From Campylobacterales bacterium (GTDB taxonomy: Bacteria > Campylobacterota > Campylobacteria > Campylobacterales > QNZT01): a stretch of DNA of 7,002 nt. The stretch covers positions 1-7,002 of the forward strand of contig JALUNR010000197.1 of assembly GCA_027055005.1 (NCBI GenBank), given 5' to 3'. Below are positions 1 through 6,800 of the stretch, piece after piece. The stretch's first letter is position 1. Every line of letters starts with the position of its first letter. The notes under the pieces were generated by a model. The model was not told where the DNA came from. It did not search any database and saw only the letters and a list, made by a program, of their open reading frames with translations. A program made the translations under genes and the position numbers.

Positions 1-569
1 GCAAAGATATTTTGATGCTCTGCCACTCCTTTTTTTTGTAAAGCTCTAAAATACTCTATCGACTCTTTTGCCCACTTTGTAGTTCTTTTTATAGAAAGTT
101 CTATCCTTTTTTCTTCTGCTGGAAGAGCTATAAGATCATCTAGTATCATTAAAATATCTGAGTTTAGATTTACCTGTATATCGATAACTTTTTTAGGTGT
201 AAAGTAGTGCCTTGATCCATCAATATGGCTTTTAAACATGATACCATTTTCATCTTGTTTTGAGTTTTTAGAGAGTGAAAAGGCTTGAAATCCTCCACTA
301 TCGGTTAGAAATGATTTGTTGTACTTTGTAAAATCATGAAGTCCACCAAACTCTTTTACAACCTCATCTCCTGGTCTTAGATACATATGATAAGTGTTTG
401 CCAAAATAATATCTGTTTTTAAAATCTCTAACATATCCTCTGCATCCAAAGCTTTTACACTTCCAACTGTTCCAACAGGCATAAAAACTGGGGTTTGAAT
501 AGTTGAGTTTGCTGTATTTATAGTTGTAGCTCTAGCTTTGCCATCTGTTGCATCTATGGTAAATTTCAA
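1..569 (-). CDS. tgt: Queuine/preQ1 tRNA-ribosyltransferase (tRNA-guanine transglycosylase), N-terminal half, cut by window edge
   Basis: Tgt exchanges the wobble guanine-34 of GUN-anticodon tRNAs (Asp, Asn, His, Tyr) for preQ1, the base-exchange step of bacterial queuosine synthesis, in the cytoplasm. My translation of the minus strand gives 189 residues with no stop before the edge, roughly half of a usual ~370-residue Tgt. Landmarks are TPVFMPVGTVG (about 26-36), ANTYHMYLRPG (about 57-67), LTDSGGFQAFSL (88-99, Asp90 matching the active-site Asp of the family) and NSDILMILDD (136-145), the substrate-recognition segment. The common FDEC version of that segment is LDDL here, which I recall as usual in Campylobacterota. 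The start is TTG at 567-569: a TAA stop lies four codons upstream in the same frame, no ATG occurs between, and AAAGGA sits 5 nt before it. It follows the pqiC-like gene by 20 nt. The zinc-binding C-terminal part lies outside the window. Confidence 0.95.
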   Translation of the reverse strand, partial: MKFTIDATDGKARATTINTANSTIQTPVFMPVGTVGSVKALDAEDMLEILKTDIILANTYHMYLRPGDEVVKEFGGLHDFTKYNKSFLTDSGGFQAFSLSKNSKQDENGIMFKSHIDGSRHYFTPKKVIDIQVNLNSDILMILDDLIALPAEEKRIELSIKRTTKWAKESIEYFRALQKKGVAEHQNIF

Positions 570-574
570 TATTA

Positions 575-580
575 TCCTTT
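575..580 (-). promoter_or_regulatory. Ribosome binding site of tgt
   Basis: The minus strand reads AAAGGA here, 5 nt before the TTG at 567-569. It supports the non-ATG start, because an in-frame TAA stop lies just upstream and the first in-frame ATG is about 30 codons inside the conserved N-terminus. The site occupies most of the 20-nt gap after the pqiC-like gene, leaving no room for a separate promoter in that gap. Confidence 0.75.
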
Positions 581-589
581 ATTGTGAAT

Positions 590-1114
590 TTAATTTTGAC
601 TTATGGAGTTTATAAACTCATCAAACAACTCTTCCATACCTTCTAAAACAGTATTTTCATTTACTTTTGCTAATCGTAAGCTTTTATGGAAATTTTTTCT
701 TTTTATAACTTTTTTATTTTTATTTAAAATATCATAACTAGCATTTAGAGTTAAAGTTTTGTTTATAGTTATAAATCTTTTTATATTTATTTGCACTATT
801 AGGTCTGCCCTTTTATTTTCCCAAGGGTAATCAAAAGCATCTTTATAATAGTTTTGAAGTATATTTATGGCTCTTTTTTTGATAAATTCTTCAGCATCTT
901 TTGCAAAGTATGAGTCAAAAAACTCTATTTTATTAGCTTTTGCATAGGGAAGTTTTCCATCTTGAAGATAAAATGGCAGCCCAATATCTCTTACTCCTAA
1001 AGATAGATTTTTAATTTTAACCTTACAGATAGTAGGCGGTTTTACTAAAAGATAGTTTATCTTTCCACTACATCCTAAAATAAAAATCATCAAAATAGTT
1101 AAAATATACTTCAT
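590..1114 (-). CDS. pqiC: PqiC-like outer-membrane lipoprotein (ABC-transport auxiliary / DUF330 type)
   Basis: This 174-residue lipoprotein is probably the outer-membrane partner of the PqiB needle. E. coli PqiC is of similar size and docks at the outer-membrane end of PqiB. Seen directly: a short signal peptide with a hydrophobic core (residues 3-13) and a lipobox ILGC with the acylated Cys at 15. Ser at +2 rather than Asp suggests, by the E. coli Lol rule, sorting to the outer membrane. The mature part begins with a YLL motif (21-23), as in PqiC/YmbA proteins, has a helix near 69-90 and alternating strands after 103 (ADLIVQINI), and ends in a helix (about 156-171), the general plan of the family. 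Sequence identity to known PqiC looks weak, so the family call leans on lipobox, size and position after pqiB. The start lies 1 nt after the pqiB stop and has a good GGGGA site. Confidence 0.8.
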   Translation of the reverse strand: MKYILTILMIFILGCSGKINYLLVKPPTICKVKIKNLSLGVRDIGLPFYLQDGKLPYAKANKIEFFDSYFAKDAEEFIKKRAINILQNYYKDAFDYPWENKRADLIVQINIKRFITINKTLTLNASYDILNKNKKVIKRKNFHKSLRLAKVNENTVLEGMEELFDEFINSISQN

Positions 1115-1115
1115 T

Positions 1116-2702
1116 TTAATCCCCTAATATCAAAGCATTTGGTTTTTTATTTATCTTATTTAAAACTTTTTTTAGCTCAAGTGAGCTTTTATCTATATCT
1201 TTTAAAGTTTTGTTTAGAGAGTTGGCAAAGTTTGAGTCTTTATCATAAGAAGATGATAGTTTTTTTATGCTCTTTAGTGAGTCGTTTATTTTTTGTAAAC
1301 TTTTTGTTATATTTTTTGGTAACTCTTTTGTATCTTTTGTTTTTAGTAATTCATCTAAATGAGTTAACATATCATGGAGAGGTCTTTTTACAGATTGAAG
1401 AGTTGAAGAAAAACTATCAACTGCTTTATTTATATTTATTTTTGAAAGTTTAGTAACTAGTGAATTTATTTGAGATGATATAGAACTCATAGATGAAAGA
1501 GTAGTTGGAAAGATATAATACTTTTTACCTTTTATAAGAGTTTCACTATCATTTGTTTTTACTAAGTTTATATAAAGAGAGCTGATGAGAGGATTTACTT
1601 CATCAAGTCTTGCATGAAGTCCATTTTTTATCGCTAACTTTAAACCTTTAAATGCACTCAAATTATCACTTTCAAAAGCACTTATATCTATTGAAGCTAT
1701 AACATAGGAGTTTATTTTTAAACTATTTACATCATAATATGAAACAATATCCTTTACTTCTCCTACTTTAAAACCATCCAACTTAACTAAACTTCCAATA
1801 GAAAGATATCCCACTCCTTTTTTAAATTTTAGTTTAAAATCAACATATTTTTCTCTTTTCAAACCAAGTTTTTTATTTAATGCCACATCCTTATTTGGAT
1901 ATAAATAAAAGTTTTTGACTTTTTTGCTATCTTTTTTTGTTAAGTTTTTAGTGTAAAACTCTACACCACCAAAGAGTATTTGAGAAAGTGAACCAACCTC
2001 CACATTTATCCCATAATCAGCCATAGAAACAGAAAAGTTTTTTGTATTATAAAATTTTGTAGTAGAGTTTATAAATTTTGCATAATTTTTTTTGACAAAT
2101 ATATATATCTTAACAATTTTACCATTTTTAGAGAGGGTTACTGATTTTATATTTCCCGCAACTGCACCTTTATAATAAAGAACACTACCGCTTCTAAGAT
2201 CAAAACTACTTTTGGAAACAAGTTCATAGATATCTCCATCCATTTTTTCTAAATTATTGGGAGTATCATCATACCCTTTATACTTTTTTTTAAGTTTATT
2301 ACCTAATTTTGCATACATTTGTATATATGATCCACTCATAAGAGCATCCAAACCCTTTACTTTACCAAGTCCAATTTCAGGTTTTACTATCCAAAACTTT
2401 GTAGTAGAGTTCAAAAATGGTTCTGCATCTTTATGAATACGAGCATAAACTTTTACTCCTTCACTTTTTTTTAGTATTTCTACTTTTTCAACAACACCTA
2501 TTTTTACATCACGATATTTGATATTAGACACCTTTGGTTCTAATCCTCCACTATTTTTAAAAGTGATAGTGATAAGTGGTCCTATTTTAGAGTAATAATC
2601 ATATAGCAACCATCCACCAACTATAAGTGCCAACAATGGTATAAGCCAGATAATAAAATTTATCCTTGACTTTTCTATTTCCACTTCATCTATAGTTTGC
2701 AT
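1116..2702 (-). CDS. pqiB: PqiB, membrane-anchored protein with three MCE domains (intermembrane transport)
   Basis: This 528-residue protein is close in length to E. coli PqiB (about 546), which forms hexameric stacked MCE rings and a coiled-coil needle across the periplasm for lipid-type transport. Domains: a short cytoplasmic tail, one N-terminal transmembrane helix (about 15-36), MCE1 (about 42-132), MCE2 (about 164-252), MCE3 (about 287-382) and a C-terminal helical region (about 403-520) with heptad-like spacing, expected to form the needle. Each MCE domain shows a G-x-V-based core (KIGVVEKVEI at 67-76, AVAGNIKSV at 180-188, FKVGEVKDIV at 311-320) and a hydrophobic pore-loop candidate (LDALMSGSY, LSQILFGGV, NPLISSLY). 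The end, KPNALILGD, resembles the conserved PqiB tail. The protein has no cysteine and is about 15% lysine. The ATG at 2700-2702 has AGGAGA 5 nt upstream. The gene overlaps the preceding pqiA by 17 nt, which points to coupled translation. Confidence 0.95.
   Translation of the reverse strand: MQTIDEVEIEKSRINFIIWLIPLLALIVGGWLLYDYYSKIGPLITITFKNSGGLEPKVSNIKYRDVKIGVVEKVEILKKSEGVKVYARIHKDAEPFLNSTTKFWIVKPEIGLGKVKGLDALMSGSYIQMYAKLGNKLKKKYKGYDDTPNNLEKMDGDIYELVSKSSFDLRSGSVLYYKGAVAGNIKSVTLSKNGKIVKIYIFVKKNYAKFINSTTKFYNTKNFSVSMADYGINVEVGSLSQILFGGVEFYTKNLTKKDSKKVKNFYLYPNKDVALNKKLGLKREKYVDFKLKFKKGVGYLSIGSLVKLDGFKVGEVKDIVSYYDVNSLKINSYVIASIDISAFESDNLSAFKGLKLAIKNGLHARLDEVNPLISSLYINLVKTNDSETLIKGKKYYIFPTTLSSMSSISSQINSLVTKLSKININKAVDSFSSTLQSVKRPLHDMLTHLDELLKTKDTKELPKNITKSLQKINDSLKSIKKLSSSYDKDSNFANSLNKTLKDIDKSSLELKKVLNKINKKPNALILGD
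1120..1124 (-). promoter_or_regulatory. Ribosome binding site of the pqiC-like gene
   Basis: The minus strand reads GGGGA, 5 nt before the ATG at 1112-1114. It is embedded in the last codons of pqiB (the Leu-Gly-Asp end), so ribosomes finishing pqiB stop next to it. Confidence 0.65.
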
Positions 2703-3273
2703 CGATGTCTCCTAAAACTCTCTGGTCTAAACTCATTGCACTTAGTATTGTAAAAAATACCATAACAGCAAAAGATGTTGCACCAATTCCTGGTATTATA
2801 GCAATATTTTTAAAATGTATCAATGCTGTTAATATAATTACTACAAAAACATCTATCAAAGACCATGGACCACTTAATTCTATAAAATGATATAATCTTA
2901 TCTTATCTCTTCTATTTTCATAAAGCTTAAATTTTATACTAATAATCAAATAAATCAAAATCAAAAACTTAAGTATTGGTATCATAATAGAGGCTAAAAA
3001 AATAATAATAGCAACAGGATAATCTCCACTAGACCAAAGATTTAGCATCCCACCTATGATAGTACTTTGAGTTGGATGTCCAAACTTTGAACTGCTAAGA
3101 ATAGGATAAATATTTGCAGGAAAATAAAATACAAGTCCGCTTAGCCAAAAAGCAAAAGATATATTTAGAGAGTTTTTAGATATTTGTACAGAGTTACAAC
3201 CACATCTTCTACATTTTTTATTGATTTTATAGTTTGTAGCTCCACATCTTTTACATCGTATAAATTCACTCAT
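2686..3273 (-). CDS. pqiA: PqiA-family inner-membrane protein, equivalent of the C-terminal half of E. coli PqiA
   Basis: This is a polytopic inner-membrane protein of 195 residues carrying one PqiA domain. Seen: an N-terminal zinc ribbon with CKRC (7-10) and CRRCGC (21-26), then four hydrophobic segments (about 38-59, 86-112, 137-153, 160-181). The segment GPWSLIDVFVVIILTALIHF (135-154), followed by a PGIGA motif (161-165) and a hydrophobic helix, is very close to the second half of PqiA/YebS, where the same W-S-x-x-D-V-F pattern occurs. E. coli PqiA carries two such units in about 417 residues; here each unit is its own gene. I place the start at ATG 3271-3273, not at the in-frame ATG 3301-3303. 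The inner ATG has GGGGA 7 nt upstream, lies 1 nt after the stop of the previous gene, and starts just before the zinc ribbon; the outer one would overlap by 29 nt. Its role is probably to feed or gate the PqiB channel; no biochemical activity can be read from the sequence. Confidence 0.93.
   Translation of the reverse strand: MSEFIRCKRCGATNYKINKKCRRCGCNSVQISKNSLNISFAFWLSGLVFYFPANIYPILSSSKFGHPTQSTIIGGMLNLWSSGDYPVAIIIFLASIMIPILKFLILIYLIISIKFKLYENRRDKIRLYHFIELSGPWSLIDVFVVIILTALIHFKNIAIIPGIGATSFAVMVFFTILSAMSLDQRVLGDIDANYR
2708..2713 (-). promoter_or_regulatory. Ribosome binding site of pqiB
   Basis: AGGAGA on the minus strand, 5 nt before the ATG at 2700-2702. It lies inside the coding end of the preceding pqiA gene, whose TGA (2686-2688) falls beyond the pqiB start, so the two reading frames overlap by 17 nt. 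Confidence 0.8.
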
Positions 3274-3274
3274 A

Positions 3275-3889
3275 TCATTTTCCCCATATCTCTTCCCACT
3301 CATCCCAAAGTTCTTCTATTCTCATATGTTTTGTAAGGTATATTTCAAGTAGTATAAAAACCACCATAGAATAAAATGATATTCCTACTGATATAGTAGC
3401 ATAATCAAAAATCTTTACAGTAGCAACTAAAATAGAGATAAAAAATATATCTAACATACTCCAAAGATCCAAAAAACTTACTATTATCAAAAGCCATCTA
3501 ACGATATTTTTAAAAATTTTTAATTGCATAAAAAGTGCAGCAAAAAATAAAAACACTATCACACAAAAAGGAAAAATCACTAAAACAAATCCAGAAAATA
3601 AAGCTACTAAATTATACCCACTATCAAAAAGAGAGATAACAGCTTGAAGTATATTTAAAGAACTATCAAAACCTGCTAAATCAATATTTACAATAGGGAA
3701 AAACATAGATATAGATAAAAAAACTAAAGCTGTAAAAGAAAAAGAAAGATAAAATTTTAAAATATCTCTTCCATCTTTATATAATATCTCTCTACAATTT
3801 GTACATCTTGCCACTTCACCTTTTTTTAAAGGAAGTTTCTTGTGAATACTTTGACATTTTGGACAAATAATAAGGTTTTTAAGCTTCAT
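3275..3889 (-). CDS. pqiA: PqiA-family inner-membrane protein, equivalent of the N-terminal half of E. coli PqiA
   Basis: This 204-residue protein has an N-terminal zinc ribbon, CPKC (9-12) and CTNC (29-32), followed by four hydrophobic segments (about 46-66, 94-120, 130-155, 165-186). It ends in an acidic, tryptophan-rich tail (WDEWEEIW, 195-202) that should lie on the cytoplasmic side. LDLWSMLDIFFISILVATVK (140-159) is the recognisable PqiA signature, parallel to GPWSLIDVFVV in the next gene, so the two are paralogous halves that probably act together as a two-chain PqiA. It is less conserved than the downstream half. The ATG at 3887-3889 is the only start that keeps the zinc ribbon whole. 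It comes 2 nt after the metH stop and has no visible Shine-Dalgarno sequence, so translation may depend on ribosomes terminating at metH. In E. coli the pqi operon answers to redox-cycling and envelope stress; nothing here shows such control. Confidence 0.92.
   Translation of the reverse strand: MKLKNLIICPKCQSIHKKLPLKKGEVARCTNCREILYKDGRDILKFYLSFSFTALVFLSISMFFPIVNIDLAGFDSSLNILQAVISLFDSGYNLVALFSGFVLVIFPFCVIVFLFFAALFMQLKIFKNIVRWLLIIVSFLDLWSMLDIFFISILVATVKIFDYATISVGISFYSMVVFILLEIYLTKHMRIEELWDEWEEIWGK
3281..3285 (-). promoter_or_regulatory. Ribosome binding site that decides the start of the second pqiA gene
   Basis: GGGGA on the minus strand, 7 nt before the ATG at 3271-3273. The alternative ATG 30 nt upstream lies within the coding end of the previous gene. 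This favours the shorter 195-residue product. Confidence 0.7.
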
Positions 3890-3891
3890 AA

Positions 3892-6800
3892 CTAAACTGC
3901 AAAATATAGTGCCTCTTTATGGTGAACAACAAGGGCTGAAGTAGTTTGCTCTGGGTGCATTTGAAAAGTCTCTCCAAGCTCCACTCCAAACTCTTCTGGT
4001 TTTAAAAGGTCAAAAATCACACGATTATCTTCTAAGTTTGGACAAGCTGCATATCCAAAAGAGTATCTGGCTCCATGGTATCTGGCTAGTTTTACATCTC
4101 TTATACTGTGTCCTTCATTTTCTGCTATGTTTAGCTCTAACCTTATCTGCTTGTGAAGTATCTCTGCTATCGCTTCAGCAAGCTCAACACTTAGTCCGTG
4201 AAGATGGTGGTAGTCTGTGTATTTTCCCTCTTCATAGAGTTTTGACTCGATTTTACTAAAAATATTTCCAGCACTAGCAAGAGTAAAAGCTATCACATCA
4301 TGTCTATCACTTCTAAAGTAATCAGCCAAACATCGATATGGTTTTCTACCTTGTCTTGGAAAAGTTATCTTGTGTATAACTCTTTTCTTTACAACTTCAA
4401 GTGGTTCGGTGTTTATTTCACTTTGATTATTCCATCCCTCACTTGGGTCAAATATCAAAAGAGTATCTTTATCAGCTCGACATGGATAGTAGCCATACAA
4501 AGTTACTGGATCTAAATACCCCTCTTTTAAAATCTCACTTTTTAGACTCTCAAAAAGTGGGTACATTTTGTCATTTATGATTTTTTGTTTTTCATCTTTT
4601 GATAAACCTTTGTTTGAGTATCCCCATCTTGAGCTAAAAAGTAGCTTGTGATTTATCCAATCAAACGACAACTCTTTTACATCTTGGTCTAAGACTCTTC
4701 TTCCCCAAAAAGGTGGATTTGGTACCTCTACTGTGGAGGGCATCTTTATCTCTTCATATGGTGGTATAACTTTTGTTTTTTTCTCTTTTATCTTAACCTC
4801 TACCTCTTTGTTATCACTTCCTAGATTTGTATCTAAGTTACCCTCCTCTATCCTACTCATAGAAGTTATACCATCAAAAGCATCTCGACAATAAAAGATA
4901 GCCCCGTCATATTGTGGACGACAATACTCATCAACAAACTTTTTAGTCAGAGCTGCTCCCCCTAACAAAACTGGTATATCTATATCTTGTGATTTTAAAA
5001 ACTCTAAGTTTTCAAGCATCACAGCTGTTGATTTTACTAAAAGCCCACTCATTCCTATCGCATCTGCTTTATGCTCTTTGTAAGCTTTTACAAACTCTTC
5101 AATATCAGCTTTTATTCCTATATTTACTACTTTGTAGCCATTGTTTGTGAGGATAATATCAACTAGATTTTTTCCTACATCATGAACATCACCTTTTACA
5201 GTTCCAAGCACTAGTGTAGTTTGTGAAGTTTTCTCTTTTTTTGGCAGATATGGATTTAGAAAATCAACTGCTGCTTTCATCGTTTCTGCTGATTGGAGTA
5301 CAAATGGAAGTTGCATCTTTCCACTTCCAAAAAGCTCTCCAACCTCCTTCATAGCATTTATAAGGATTTTATTTACAATAATCTCTGCATCTATCTCATC
5401 TTTTGCGGCAGGGAGTAACTTTAACATCCTCTCCTTATCTCCATCAAGAAGAAGTTTGTGAAGTTTTTCTTTTGTTGAAAGCTTTTTAAACTCCTCTTCG
5501 GCTTTATCGTTATCAACTGCTTTTACATTTGAAAAGTGATCTATAAACTTAAAAAGAGGGTCTCCATTTTCACGGTTATTAAAAAGCAAATCTTCACATG
5601 CCTTTATATCCTCATCACTTATCTTATGGATGGGGATTGTATTTTTTACATTTACTATCGCCATAGAAAGACCAGCTTGCACACAGTGGTATAAAAAGAC
5701 TGAGTTTAGATACTCTCTGGCGTGTTTATCAAGTCCAAAAGAGATGTTAGAAACTCCTAAAACAAAGCCAACTTCTGGGTGCATAGTACTAAACTCTTTT
5801 ATCGCTTCTATCACTTCAATGGCTGCTGTAAAATACTCTTCATCTCCACTTCCAACTGTAAAGGTAAGCAAGTCAAAAACTAAATCTTTTGGATTAAGTC
5901 CGTGTTTTTTTGTAGCTAACTCATAAATCCTTTGGGCTACTTTTACTTTTTCATCTTTTGTTTTTGCCATACCTTTTTCATCTATGGTAAGACAAACTAA
6001 ACTAGCTCCAAATCTTTTTGCTAACTGACAAACTGTATCAAACTTTTCGATACCATCTTCAAGATTTACTGAGTTTATGATAGGTTTTCCACCTACATTT
6101 TTCAGACCTATTTCGATAGCTTTTGTTTGGGTAGAGTCTATCATGAGAGGTAGGGTTATCTTTTGAGCATACAAAGATGAGAGGATTTGCATATCTTTGC
6201 TTTCATCTCTTCCTGCAAAACCTACACTTATATCTATACCATGAGCTCCATATCTTACTTGTTGTTGGGCTACAGACAAGGTTCCTTCATAGTTTTCTGC
6301 TAAAAGTAGTTCTCTAAAAGCTTTACTTCCTGTGGCATTACTTCTTTCACCAACTAAAAAAGGAGCTGGATTTTGCTTTAACTCTTTTGTCTCAAACAGA
6401 CTTGCCAAAGATGTAGGATGCGAGCCTATTGGAGCTTTTGGTTTTTTATCCTTAACATTTTGGGATAGCTTTGCAATGTGTTGAGGTGTAGTTCCACAAC
6501 ATCCTCCTAAAACACAAACCCCGTCTATCTCTAAAAACTCACTTTGAAGAGATGTAAACTCATCTGGTCCCATCGGATAAAATGTAAATCCACCTCTATT
6601 TTGGGGAAGTCCTGCATTTGAGTGAACTGAGATATATCCACTCCAAACTTCACTTAGAGTTTTGACATGCTTTTTGACCTGCTCTGGTCCTGTACCACAG
6701 TTAAAACCTAAAGTTAAGATGTCAAATGGTTCTAAAATAGTTGCGATAGTTTTAGCATCAGTTCCTATAAGCATAGTCCCACTAAGCTCGATAGTTACCG

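Noticed and set aside
30..37. Run of eight T (eight A in the tgt message) as a programmed slippage site
   Set aside because: The frame continues normally on both sides with Tgt-like sequence, and such A-runs for Lys are common in low-GC genomes.
570..589. Separate promoter or terminator between the pqiC-like gene and tgt
   Set aside because: The gap is only 20 nt and largely taken by the tgt ribosome binding site; no hairpin or -10/-35 pair is visible.
1139..1453. Plus-strand open frame opposite pqiB
   Set aside because: It is a low-complexity Leu/Phe/Tyr translation that is the antisense of the coiled-coil coding region of pqiB, with no family resemblance.
2705..2890. Plus-strand open frame opposite the second pqiA gene
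   Set aside because: It is antisense to a well-recognised PqiA domain and has no independent support.
2686..3889. Frameshift splitting one pqiA gene
   Set aside because: Each part has its own zinc ribbon and complete four-helix unit; the second has its own ribosome binding site, so two genes are the better reading.
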